Shown piece by piece: positions 1 through 7,757 of a stretch of 64,000 nucleotides of DNA (within the stretch, counting starts at the first letter, position 1; every line of letters begins with the position of its first letter). Where the stretch lies: assembly GCA_049296795.1 (NCBI GenBank), contig JBAQTC010000006.1, forward strand, positions 1 through 64,000, given 5' to 3'. Both the position numbers and the translations under genes were made by a program. Origin of the DNA: CAXNKH01 sp049296795. Its GTDB lineage: Bacteria; Pseudomonadota; Gammaproteobacteria; Burkholderiales; Burkholderiaceae_C. The notes below the pieces were generated by a model, which saw only the letters and a program-made list of their open reading frames with translations, was not told the origin of the DNA and searched no databases.

Positions 1-274
1 TGTTCTTGACATAGTCAGCGTGGCCAGGGCAGTCCACGTGGGCGTAGTGGCGGTTGGCGGTTTCGTATTCGACGTGGGCCGTATTGATGGTAATACCGCG
101 CGCTTTTTCTTCCGGAGCGGCGTCAATCTGGTCGTAGGCCTTGGCCTGGCCACCAAACTTGGCTGCCAAAACGGTCGTGATGGCCGCCGTCAAGGTGGTC
201 TTGCCGTGGTCAACGTGCCCAATAGTGCCCACGTTGACGTGGGGCTTGGTACGTGCAAATTTTTCTTTTCCCAT
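1..274 (-). CDS. tuf: Elongation factor Tu, N-terminal part (runs off left edge)
   Basis: GTPase that carries aminoacyl-tRNA to the ribosomal A site. Only about the first 91 codons are present; the rest lies left of the window. The reverse strand starts MGKEKFARTKPHVNVGTIGH, has the P-loop HVDHGKTT at residues 20-27, the RGITIN switch-I segment and the DCPGHADY motif near the edge. The start is set by a GGAGA Shine-Dalgarno 8 nt before the ATG. It is the last gene of the str operon, behind fusA with a 132-nt spacer. Most betaproteobacteria carry two tuf copies, so a duplicate elsewhere is expected. Confidence 0.98.
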   Translation of the reverse strand, partial: MGKEKFARTKPHVNVGTIGHVDHGKTTLTAAITTVLAAKFGGQAKAYDQIDAAPEEKARGITINTAHVEYETANRHYAHVDCPGHADYVKN

Positions 275-406
275 TTTTCATTTCTCCAAAAGAGCTTGTT
301 CCCGTGTATCGGTTTAATGTTTGCACGATGTTGCTGATTCGCCCCGCACGGGAACAGGGTGGCACATCGTCGCAGACAGCTTTTAAATCAGTTGAGGGCA
401 AGCTTA
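275..406 (-). other. fusA-tuf intercistronic spacer with 10-bp inverted repeat
   Basis: A 132-nt spacer. TGTTCCCGTG at 297-306 and CACGGGAACA at 347-356 are perfect inverted copies 40 nt apart, so the fusA-tuf mRNA can form a long-loop stem just ahead of tuf. No U-run follows, so it is not a simple terminator. An mRNA processing or tuf-control role is inference. Confidence 0.45.
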
Positions 407-2509
407 TTATTTTGCCCGAGCCGCCATGATGGCTTCAGACACATTACGCGGAGCTTCCGAGTAATGCTTGAATTCCATCGTATAGGTTGCACGACCTTGC
501 GACATCGAACGCAGGGTGGTTGAATAACCAAACATTTCTGACAGCGGCACTTCAGCCTTGATGGCCTTGCCGCCACCCACCATGTCATCCATGCCTTGCA
601 CCATGCCGCGACGCGAGGACAAATCGCCCATCACGTTACCGGCATAGTCTTCAGGGGTTTCCACTTCAACCGCCATCATGGGCTCAAGAATCACTGGGCT
701 AGCCTTGCGGCAACCTTCCTTGAAGCCAAAAATGGCAGCCATCTTGAACGCGTTTTCGTTCGAATCGACATCGTGGTAGGAGCCGAAGTGCAAAGTCACC
801 TTGACGTCGACCACCGGATAACCGGCCAGCACGCCACTGTTGAGCGCCTCGATCACGCCTTTTTCCACCGCGGGGATGAACTCGCGCGGCACCACGCCGC
901 CCTTGATGGCATCGACGAATTCAAAACCTTTGCCGGGTTCGTTCGGCTCGATTTTCAACACGACGTGGCCGTATTGACCTTTACCGCCGGACTGACGAAC
1001 GAATTTGCCTTCAGAGTCTTCCACCGTCTTGCGAATGGTTTCGCGGTAAGCCACCTGGGGCTTACCGACATTGGCTTCGACGCCAAACTCACGTTTCATG
1101 CGGTCCACGATGATCTCGAGGTGCAACTCACCCATGCCGGCGATCAGGGTCTGGCCTGACTCTTCGTCGGTTTTCACGCGGAATGAAGGATCTTCCTGGG
1201 CCAGGCGTTGCAAAGCAATACCCATTTTTTCTTGGTCGGCCTTGGTCTTGGGCTCAACCGCCTGGGTAATCACAGGCTCAGGGAACACCATACGCTCTAG
1301 CATGACGACAGCCGCTGGATCACATAGTGTTTCACCCGTGGTCACATCTTTCATGCCAATACAAGCAGCAATGTCACCGGCACGGATTTCACTGACTTCT
1401 TCGCGATTGTTGGCGTGCATCTGAACGATACGTCCAATGCGCTCTTTCTTGCCGCGAATCGGGTTGTACACGCTGTCGCCCTTGGACAACACGCCGGAAT
1501 AAACCCGAACGAACGTCAACTGCCCCACGAAGGGGTCGGTCATCAGCTTGAATGCCAAAGCCGAGAATTTTTCACTGTCATCAGCCTTGCGGGTGACGGG
1601 ATTCTCATCCTCATCCATACCCTTGACCGGAGGAATATCCACCGGTGACGGCATGAATTCGATCACGGCGTCCAGCATGCGCTGCACACCTTTGTTCTTG
1701 AACGCAGAGCCGCAATACATAGGCTGGATTTCGCTGGCGATGGTGCGCGTGCGAATACCAAACTTGATTTCTTCTTCAGACAAATCACCTTCTTCAAGGT
1801 ACTTGTTCATCAGCTCTTCCGAGGCTTCGGCAGCGGCTTCAACCATCTTCTCACGCCACACCTTGGCAATCTCAACCAGATCAGCCGGGATGTCACGGTA
1901 GTCAAACAACATACCTTGTGACGCTTCGTCCCAAATGATGGCCTTCATCTTGATCAGGTCAACCACACCGGTGAAATGCTCTTCCGCACCGATAGGGATC
2001 ACCATGGGAACCGGGCTGGCCTTCAGACGCAGCTTCATCTGATCCACAACTTTGAAAAAGTTGGCACCGGTACGGTCCATCTTGTTTACAAATGCCAGAC
2101 GCGGCACCTTGTACTTGTTGGCTTGGCGCCAGACGGTTTCTGACTGGGGCTGAACGCCGCCAACCGCACAGTAAACCATGCAAGCACCGTCGAGTACACG
2201 CATGGAGCGCTCTACTTCAATGGTGAAGTCCACGTGGCCCGGGGTATCAATGATGTTGATGCGATGCTCGGGCAAGGACTTGTCCATACCCTTCCAGAAA
2301 CAGGTGGTCGCAGCAGAGGTGATCGTGATGCCACGCTCTTGCTCTTGCTCCATCCAGTCCATGGTGGCCGCACCGTCGTGAACTTCACCAATTTTGTGGT
2401 TCACACCGGTGTAAAAAAGTACGCGCTCGGTGGTGGTAGTCTTACCGGCGTCAATGTGAGCCGAAATACCGATGTTGCGGTAGCGCTCAATAGGGGTATG
2501 GCGAGCCAT
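407..2509 (-). CDS. fusA: Elongation factor G
   Basis: Ribosomal translocase GTPase. The 700-residue product starts MARHTPIERYRNIGISAHID and has P-loop AHIDAGKTTT, DTPGHVDF (G3) and NKMDRTGA (G4), then the usual domains II-V ending in a Lys-rich tail. The ATG at 2509 is preferred over an in-frame TTG at 2530 because AAGGA lies 6 nt before it and EF-G proteins normally begin near MARxTPIERYRN. Third gene of the str operon between rpsG and tuf. Nothing in the sequence suggests an unusual variant. Confidence 0.98.
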   Translation of the reverse strand: MARHTPIERYRNIGISAHIDAGKTTTTERVLFYTGVNHKIGEVHDGAATMDWMEQEQERGITITSAATTCFWKGMDKSLPEHRINIIDTPGHVDFTIEVERSMRVLDGACMVYCAVGGVQPQSETVWRQANKYKVPRLAFVNKMDRTGANFFKVVDQMKLRLKASPVPMVIPIGAEEHFTGVVDLIKMKAIIWDEASQGMLFDYRDIPADLVEIAKVWREKMVEAAAEASEELMNKYLEEGDLSEEEIKFGIRTRTIASEIQPMYCGSAFKNKGVQRMLDAVIEFMPSPVDIPPVKGMDEDENPVTRKADDSEKFSALAFKLMTDPFVGQLTFVRVYSGVLSKGDSVYNPIRGKKERIGRIVQMHANNREEVSEIRAGDIAACIGMKDVTTGETLCDPAAVVMLERMVFPEPVITQAVEPKTKADQEKMGIALQRLAQEDPSFRVKTDEESGQTLIAGMGELHLEIIVDRMKREFGVEANVGKPQVAYRETIRKTVEDSEGKFVRQSGGKGQYGHVVLKIEPNEPGKGFEFVDAIKGGVVPREFIPAVEKGVIEALNSGVLAGYPVVDVKVTLHFGSYHDVDSNENAFKMAAIFGFKEGCRKASPVILEPMMAVEVETPEDYAGNVMGDLSSRRGMVQGMDDMVGGGKAIKAEVPLSEMFGYSTTLRSMSQGRATYTMEFKHYSEAPRNVSEAIMAARAK

Positions 2510-2688
2510 GATGGATCCTTGGTTGCTCAAACAATAATTCTTGCCGCCTAAAACAACACCGAATTTCCGGCGTAGCGAGCGGCGCTCAGGCTAGGCGCGG
2601 GTGGCGGGTAACCGGAGCGACCTTCAGGGTCGTGAGGATTACCCGACGGGCCCCGCAACGACGCATCAGCGTCGCGCAGTAGCCGCAG
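2510..2688 (-). other. Structured rpsG-fusA spacer
   Basis: 179 nt without a gene. It contains a CGACC/GGTCG hairpin (2618-2632) enclosed by a GGGTAA/TTACCC pair (2606-2611 with 2639-2644), and a separate CGACGC/GCGTCG hairpin with a 4-nt loop (2659-2674). The stems are visible directly. In enteric bacteria the S7 translational control site lies in the rpsL-rpsG spacer; whether this structured spacer has a similar role is inference. Confidence 0.4.
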
Positions 2689-3162
2689 TTAGAAGCGGAA
2701 GTGGGAGAATGCTTTGTTCGCCTCTGCCATGCGGTGAACTTCGTCACGCTTTTTCATGGCGCCGCCACGACCTTCGGTCGCTTCCATCAGCTCATTGGCC
2801 AAACGCAGGGCCATGGACTTTTCGCCACGCTTACGGGCCGCCTCTTTGATCCAGCGCATGGACAGGGCCAGACGACGAACCGGACGCACCTCGACTGGAA
2901 CTTGGTAGTTCGCACCACCGACGCGGCGCGACTTCACTTCAACCATGGGCTTGACATTATTAATGGCCATGCTGAAAGCTTCAACCGGGTCTTTGCCTGG
3001 GTTCTTTTTCTCGATTTGCTCGAGTGCACCATAAATGATGCGCTCTGCAACCGCTTTTTTGCCGCCTTCCATGATCACGTTCATGAATTTGGACAGCTCG
3101 ATATTGCCGAATTTAGGATCCGGCAGAATTTCACGTTTAGGGACTTCGCGACGACGTGGCAT
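2689..3162 (-). CDS. rpsG: Ribosomal protein S7
   Basis: Small-subunit protein that nucleates folding of the 16S rRNA 3' domain. It has 157 residues, the normal short bacterial length, starting MPRRREVPKREILPDPKFG and ending FSHFRF. The conserved central segment GGANYQVPVEV is present. A GAGGTG ribosome-binding site lies just before the ATG at 3162. Second gene of the str operon, 160 nt after rpsL and 179 nt before fusA. In E. coli S7 is also the translational repressor of this operon; that is family knowledge, not shown here. Confidence 0.98.
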   Translation of the reverse strand: MPRRREVPKREILPDPKFGNIELSKFMNVIMEGGKKAVAERIIYGALEQIEKKNPGKDPVEAFSMAINNVKPMVEVKSRRVGGANYQVPVEVRPVRRLALSMRWIKEAARKRGEKSMALRLANELMEATEGRGGAMKKRDEVHRMAEANKAFSHFRF

Positions 3163-3323
3163 ATTTCACCTCTTTTGCTTCAGTTGGCATTCTTGCGAAC
3201 ACCGCGAGAGTTAATGAATAAGACTCTCACTTACTCGACCCGAAAATTGGGTCACTACGTTTGTTAACCGCGCCACGCAGCAAACAAACACCTTTTGACA
3301 GGCCAACGCGACAAATGAATGTC
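3163..3323 (-). other. rpsL-rpsG spacer with small stem
   Basis: 161-nt intercistronic region at the position where S7 binds its own mRNA in enteric bacteria. GAGAGT (3206-3211) and ACTCTC (3223-3228) form a 6-bp stem with an 11-nt loop. I cannot recognise the enteric S7 target by eye. Role in operon control is inference. Confidence 0.3.
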
Positions 3324-3701
3324 TTATTTGGCCTTGGGCTTCTTAGCGCCGTACTTGGAACGCGACTGCTTGCGATCTTTCACGCCTTGCAAGTCAAGCG
3401 AACCGCGCACGATGTGATAACGCACACCGGGCAAGTCTTTGACACGACCACCACGAACCAGCACCACGCTGTGTTCCTGCAGGTTATGGCCTTCACCGCC
3501 GATGTAGGAAATAACTTCGAATCCATTGGTCAGACGCACTTTGGCGACTTTACGCAGGGCTGAGTTGGGTTTTTTGGGGGTCGTGGTGTAGACACGGGTG
3601 CATACACCGCGACGCTGCGGAGAATTTTGCATCGCAGGACTTTTGGACTTGATCGTTTCGACCTCTCGTCCCTGACGCACTAGCTGATTTATGGTTGGCA
3701 T
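3324..3701 (-). CDS. rpsL: Ribosomal protein S12
   Basis: Decoding-centre protein of the 30S subunit. It is 125 residues, full length, starting [12 protein letters not shown] and ending with a basic [10 protein letters not shown] tail. The residues at the usual streptomycin-resistance positions are the sensitive type (Lys43 in TPKKPNSAL, Lys88 and Pro91 in KDLPG). First gene of the str operon; an AGGGA motif lies 9 nt before the ATG and a candidate sigma-70 promoter about 80 nt further up. Confidence 0.98.
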
Positions 3702-3782
3702 TGAAAAACGTCCCTAAACGTTTGGTAACTTAAAATACTTCTCGAAAACGTGAATCCCTTCGGAATTTCCGAAAAGCCTTCG

Positions 3783-3811
3783 AGTGTAGCAGGTCACAAG
3801 CTAGCAGGCAA
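3783..3811 (-). promoter_or_regulatory. rpsL: Candidate sigma-70 promoter of the str operon
   Basis: On the minus strand TTGCCT (complement of 3806-3811) and TACACT (complement of 3783-3788) are separated by 17 nt. Each hexamer matches consensus at 4 of 6 positions. They lie about 80 nt ahead of rpsL. The intervening leader also carries a TTCGGAA/TTTCCGAA dyad. Location and spacing are seen; activity is inferred. Confidence 0.45.
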
Positions 3812-3827
3812 TCATTTATTTCAAATA

Positions 3828-3851
3828 GAAAGTTGGCGTGCGCCCACTTTC
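3828..3851. terminator. Terminator-like hairpin after the carboxypeptidase gene
   Basis: GAAAGTTGG (3828-3836) pairs with CCCACTTTC (3843-3851) around a 6-nt loop with one mismatch. It lies between the end of the minus-strand carboxypeptidase gene and the rpsL promoter region further right. There is no long U-run on either strand, so termination strength is uncertain. Confidence 0.35.
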
Positions 3852-3858
3852 TCTGAAC

Positions 3859-5058
3859 TTATTTAATCCACAGACGCACAGCATCCCAGGTTCGGCCCAG
3901 CAAACCGGCCTGCTCAACCGCTTCAAGCGCTTGCAAGGGAATTTCTACCAGTGCCTGGTCATTGATTGTGACTTTCAGCGTTGCTGCAGACTGCCCTTTG
4001 GTAAATGGGGCGATCAGTGGTTCTGAGCGCAACACCTGAGTTTGAACCTTGCTTGCGCTGCCCGCAGGCACAGCCACCACAATGGCATCGGGCCGGCCCA
4101 ACTTCAGAACACTGGCTTTTCCTTTCCAGACTCTGGGCTGCAGCACCGCCTGGTTGGCATCAAACAACTTGACGGCCTCATACGCCGTATAACCCCAATT
4201 CAGCAGTTTTTGTGACTCATTTGCCCGCGCACTCTCACTGGAGGCGCCCAGCACAATCGACAGCAGACGTCGGGAGCCGCTGGCAGCGGGCGAGCCAGGG
4301 GCTGCACCGGGGGCGCCCAGATTCGGAAAATCACGCTTGGCCGTGGCAATCAGGCAATAGCCGGCCGCATTAGTGTGTCCGGTCTTCAAGCCATCGACCG
4401 AAGGATCGCGAAACAGCAACAAATTCCGATTGGTGTCATTGGCCGCCGGCGTCCCCTCATAGCGGTATTTCTTGATCGCGTAATAGCCCACATACTCTGG
4501 GAAATCTCGCATTAAACGACTCGCCAAAATACCCAAGTCCCGCGCCGTCGTACTGTGGCCGGGCTCGGTCAAGCCTTCGGGATTCTTGTAAGTTGTCGCG
4601 CGCATGCCCAGCACCACGGCTTGGTCGTTCATCAGTTGCACGAATCTTTCGACGCTGCCGCCCACACCTTCCGCCAAAGCCACGGTGGCGTCATTGCCCG
4701 ACTGAACGATCAAGCCCTTGAGCAAGTCCTCCACCGGAACCTTCATCTTCGGGTCGATGAACATGCGCGAACCCGGCGTCTTCCAAGCCCGCTGACTCAC
4801 GCCAAAGGTTTGCTTGAGGTCAATTTTCTTGGCGCGCAACGCATCAAAAACAAGATAGGCCGTCATCAGCTTGGTCAACGAGGCCGGCTCGACCGGACTA
4901 TCGATATCCTTGCCAGCCAACATCTGATTGGCCGTTAAATCCATCAACAAGTAGGACCGCGCTGCAATTTCTGGCGGCGCCAGCGTTTGGGCGGCAACAG
5001 CAAAAGACATGCTCGCGAGCAGAGAAGAAATGAGTTTTTTCATCAGGGGAATGTTCAA
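3859..5058 (-). CDS. dacA: D-alanyl-D-alanine carboxypeptidase (PBP5/6 family)
   Basis: Periplasmic serine carboxypeptidase that trims the terminal D-Ala of peptidoglycan stem peptides. The N-terminus is a signal peptide (MKKLISSLLASMSFAVAAQ). The catalytic tetrad PASLTKLMTAY (SxxK), SGN (in VQSGNDATVA) and KTG (in GLKTGHTNAAG) are all present, followed by the C-terminal beta-rich PBP5 domain and a short amphipathic end for membrane contact. The TTG at 5058 has GGAAA upstream; the ATG at 5043 is the alternative and has no clear ribosome-binding site. The paralogue letter (dacA or dacC) cannot be settled from sequence alone. Confidence 0.93.
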   Translation of the reverse strand: MNIPLMKKLISSLLASMSFAVAAQTLAPPEIAARSYLLMDLTANQMLAGKDIDSPVEPASLTKLMTAYLVFDALRAKKIDLKQTFGVSQRAWKTPGSRMFIDPKMKVPVEDLLKGLIVQSGNDATVALAEGVGGSVERFVQLMNDQAVVLGMRATTYKNPEGLTEPGHSTTARDLGILASRLMRDFPEYVGYYAIKKYRYEGTPAANDTNRNLLLFRDPSVDGLKTGHTNAAGYCLIATAKRDFPNLGAPGAAPGSPAASGSRRLLSIVLGASSESARANESQKLLNWGYTAYEAVKLFDANQAVLQPRVWKGKASVLKLGRPDAIVVAVPAGSASKVQTQVLRSEPLIAPFTKGQSAATLKVTINDQALVEIPLQALEAVEQAGLLGRTWDAVRLWIK

Positions 5059-5121
5059 TTTAGGTTTCCAGCTGCGACTTTCCGGTCATCTTTACCCGCC
5101 ATCGACACCGGCAGTAGCAGC

Positions 5122-5766
5122 TCAGACCGATGCGCTCAAGTGGCGCAGCACCAGGTTTTTCAGCAAGGGCAATTGTCCATGGAAAAAATGGCTGCCACCC
5201 GGCACCACTGTGACCGGCAAACTTTGTGGTCGCGCCCAGTCCATGACATCGGACAGCGCCACGGTATCGTCCAATTCCCCATGAAGCACCAAAGTTCGGT
5301 CATGCGCTTGCACCGGCAAAGGGGGCACTTCGAACCGGCTGGCGGCAGTACCGACCAAAACCACTTTCTCAATGTCCCGTGTTGGCCACAAGGCGCTCAG
5401 CGCCTGGCTGGTGACGTAGGAACCAAAGGAAAACCCGGCCAGCGCCAACGTTCCGCTGGGCGCCGACTGCTCGATCACCGCCAACAAGTCCTGCGCCTCG
5501 CCTAGGCCATTGTCAAAAGCTCCCTGACTGGCGCCGACACCCCGAAAATTGAAGCGCACCGTAGTCCAACCGCATTGCACAAAAGCTCGGGCCAAGGTCT
5601 GTACCACCTTGTTGTCCATGGTGCCGCCAAACAAGGGGTGGGGGTGGGCAATCACGGCCACGCCACGCGGACTCAGACCCGACTCGAGCGAGGGATCGTC
5701 GCGCAACGCTTCAACCAATAACCCGCTTGCGCCAGCCAGCTCCAGCCTCAAGGTTCGCGAATTCAT
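5122..5766 (-). CDS. Alpha/beta-hydrolase (COG2945-like)
   Basis: Cytoplasmic alpha/beta-hydrolase of 214 residues; substrate unknown. It shows the HPHPLFGGTMDNK strand-turn typical of this small-hydrolase group, the nucleophile elbow GFSFGSYV, an acid in HGELDDTV and a histidine in GGSHFFHGQ. It starts directly at the end of the 2Fe-2S ferredoxin-like gene (stop at 5767-5769, start at 5766), so the two are almost certainly co-transcribed and perhaps translationally coupled. No signal peptide. Family is clear, function is not. Confidence 0.85.
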   Translation of the reverse strand: MNSRTLRLELAGASGLLVEALRDDPSLESGLSPRGVAVIAHPHPLFGGTMDNKVVQTLARAFVQCGWTTVRFNFRGVGASQGAFDNGLGEAQDLLAVIEQSAPSGTLALAGFSFGSYVTSQALSALWPTRDIEKVVLVGTAASRFEVPPLPVQAHDRTLVLHGELDDTVALSDVMDWARPQSLPVTVVPGGSHFFHGQLPLLKNLVLRHLSASV

Positions 5767-6129
5767 TCAGCGCCCCAGGTTCGGCGGGATCAACAGGCGT
5801 TCGACCACTTGCCCCTTCTTGAGGTGGGACTCAACAATCTCGTCAATATCATCCTGGTCCACATAGGTGTACCAAACTGCCTCGGGGTAAACCACGGCAA
5901 CGGGACCTGCGGCACAGCGATCCAAACAGCCCGCTTTGTTCACGCGAACCTGGCCCGGCCCAGCTAAACCTGCGGCCTTGACCTGTGTCTTGCAACGGTC
6001 AAATCCGGCTTGTGCACCTTGCTGGGTGCAACAGGCTTCGCCATTTTTTCTCTCATTGAGACAGAAGAAGATGTGCCGCTCGTAATAGGACGGCGACGGG
6101 ACTTTGGATTCAGCTTGGTTTTCACTCAT
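5767..6129 (-). CDS. Thioredoxin-like 2Fe-2S ferredoxin
   Basis: 120-residue protein resembling the small thioredoxin-fold [2Fe-2S] ferredoxins. Candidate cluster cysteines are C23 in FFCLNE, C33/C34 in GEACCTQQGA, and the pair in NKAGCLDRCAAGP. It ends VERLLIPPNLGR. It is preceded by AGGGG a few nt before the ATG and follows the VanZ-like gene by 9 nt, so hemJ, the VanZ-like gene, this gene and the hydrolase form one minus-strand run. A role in electron transfer or cluster donation is family knowledge; the partner is unknown. Confidence 0.85.
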   Translation of the reverse strand: MSENQAESKVPSPSYYERHIFFCLNERKNGEACCTQQGAQAGFDRCKTQVKAAGLAGPGQVRVNKAGCLDRCAAGPVAVVYPEAVWYTYVDQDDIDEIVESHLKKGQVVERLLIPPNLGR

Positions 6130-6138
6130 GCCCCTATT

Positions 6139-7239
6139 TTAGTTTTTAGTCTCTGGCCCTTGCATTCGGCCCACGACATAGACCAGGGTGAGGTAAGGCC
6201 ACAACCAACCTAACCACTGGGCTAAGCCATGGAAACGAATAAAACGCCCCTGCTCCCAAGTCTGCAACGTGTGAGAGAAATACGCGCTGCTGGACGCCTG
6301 ATTCAACAGACCCAAGGAAATCCCTAGTGCCAACAGTAGCCAGACCGAACTCACTCGGCGTGAAGCCGGCAGCAGCAGAACTGCACAGAGCAAACCTGCC
6401 GCCAAACCGAGCTGCACCACTGGGGTGAACCAAGCCCAGGCGTGGCTCGGCCCATAGCTCAAAGCCGAGGACAGGGCGGTTGCGGCGATGCCAACCAACA
6501 AGGTCAAAACCAAAAACACGGCACGCCGGGCCAGCGAAGGAATGATGCTAAAGCCCAACAAGCAGGGCATCAGGGCCCCCAGCATCACGCAAAGCACTTC
6601 AGCGCCAGCCAGCATCGGCTGCAACTCGATCTCGCGCAGGGGAATCCAGTCCAGAAACGGGGTGTTTTGCAAAAGTTCGGCCAAGCCGGTCTCCACGCGT
6701 TCGAGGACCTGGCCCAAACCGAGTGGCACGGCCGCTGGGAACAGCAAGGCCAGCGGCCATAAGGCCAACAAGACCAGGCCACCGCGCGCATGAGCGATGA
6801 ACCAACGCCTGCGAAACTGGCTCCAGCGGTCGAGCGCACCGAGCCACTCCAGTGCGGCGGCGAACACCGCACCGAGGCCAGCCCCCAGCACATTGAGCAG
6901 CAGGTCGACATTGGAAGGAACCCTCGCCGGTAAATAGCTTTGCAAAGTCTCCAACACCAGCGACAACAAACCCGCCAGCAAGCTGGTGCGCAGGATCACG
7001 TAACGGGTTGAGCCGCTGCGCAGTGCGGCCAATGTCAACAAAAAACCCAGTGGCAAATAACCCAAGACGTTGGCCACGACATCAAAAATGGTCCAGTATT
7101 TAGGCCAGGGACTGGCCAAAAAAGCCCAGGGTTCGATGCCCTGGTTGCGCCAATCAGAAAAGGGGTAAAGACTGGCGTACACCACCAACCCCACAAAACT
7201 CAGCGCCAGCGGCCAGGCAGAGGTTTTGTGCTGCACCAC
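6139..7239 (-). CDS. VanZ-like integral membrane protein
   Basis: About 366 residues with many hydrophobic segments. The first third carries a VanZ-type pattern: SLYPFSDWR, DVVANVLGYLPLGF, ETLQSYLPARVPSNVDLLLN, in which the N-x-LG-Y-x-PLG and S-x-x-D-x-x-x-N positions are typical of VanZ proteins. A longer frame extends upstream to 7473, but it is antiphase to hemJ and reads as noise, so a GTG at 7239 just past the hemJ stop is chosen. VanZ proteins are membrane proteins of unclear function outside glycopeptide resistance; no resistance cluster is present here. Confidence 0.75.
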   Translation of the reverse strand: MVQHKTSAWPLALSFVGLVVYASLYPFSDWRNQGIEPWAFLASPWPKYWTIFDVVANVLGYLPLGFLLTLAALRSGSTRYVILRTSLLAGLLSLVLETLQSYLPARVPSNVDLLLNVLGAGLGAVFAAALEWLGALDRWSQFRRRWFIAHARGGLVLLALWPLALLFPAAVPLGLGQVLERVETGLAELLQNTPFLDWIPLREIELQPMLAGAEVLCVMLGALMPCLLGFSIIPSLARRAVFLVLTLLVGIAATALSSALSYGPSHAWAWFTPVVQLGLAAGLLCAVLLLPASRRVSSVWLLLALGISLGLLNQASSSAYFSHTLQTWEQGRFIRFHGLAQWLGWLWPYLTLVYVVGRMQGPETKN

Positions 7240-7247
7240 CGGTGCTT

Positions 7248-7670
7248 TCAGAAAGGTTTGACCACGACCAGCAACACTGCCAGCGTCAACAGCAAAACCG
7301 GCACTTCGTTGAACCAGCGGTACCAGACATGGCTGCGTGCTGGTTCGCCCCGAATCAGCTTCTTCAGGATGACGCCGCAAGCATGGTGGTAGCCCAGCAC
7401 TAGCACAACGACCACCAGCTTGGCGTGCATCCAGCCCTGACCTGAACCGATGCCATAACCCAACCAAAGCCACAAACCAAAAACCAAAGCCGCAAGCATC
7501 AGCATCGTGGTAAAGCGCAGCAGTTTGCGCGCCATCAACAACAACCTTTCCCGCTCGGCCAGCGAAGCTGGATCGACCATGGCGAGATTAACAAAAAGCC
7601 GCGGCAAGTAGAACAAGCCAGCGAACCAACCGATGACAAAAATGAGATGTAAGGATTTGATCCAGAGCAT
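7248..7670 (-). CDS. hemJ: Protoporphyrinogen IX oxidase HemJ
   Basis: 140-residue protein with four hydrophobic helices starting MLWIKSLHLIFVIGWFAGLF, the signature N-terminus of the UPF0093/HemJ family. His8 corresponds to the conserved heme-ligand histidine; the LARKLLRF-like and WYRWFNEVPVLLL segments are also typical. HemJ oxidises protoporphyrinogen IX to protoporphyrin IX at the inner membrane in bacteria lacking HemY/HemG. It is divergent from hemB across 87 nt, which supports a heme role over the generic CopD label often given to this family. Confidence 0.88.
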   Translation of the reverse strand: MLWIKSLHLIFVIGWFAGLFYLPRLFVNLAMVDPASLAERERLLLMARKLLRFTTMLMLAALVFGLWLWLGYGIGSGQGWMHAKLVVVVLVLGYHHACGVILKKLIRGEPARSHVWYRWFNEVPVLLLTLAVLLVVVKPF

Positions 7671-7757
7671 GGCCGCAGTTTATCCGCACTGGCAGCGCCT
7701 TTTGCCCGTTTTGTCCTCAGTTGGAGCTGACTTTCGGATTGAGGCACAATTTTCCCT
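7671..7757. promoter_or_regulatory. hemJ/hemB divergent intergenic region
   Basis: 87-nt gap between two divergently transcribed heme biosynthesis genes. Promoters for both must lie in or overlap it. I find no convincing -35/-10 pair by eye, so the call rests on gene orientation. Confidence 0.35.

Noticed and set aside
596..1159. 187-codon plus-strand frame opposite fusA
   Set aside because: Antisense shadow of a highly conserved gene; no ribosome-binding site and no recognisable motif.
7240..7473. N-terminal extension of the VanZ-like frame over hemJ
   Set aside because: The extension reads as noise and is antiphase to a conserved gene; a GTG just after the hemJ stop is more likely.
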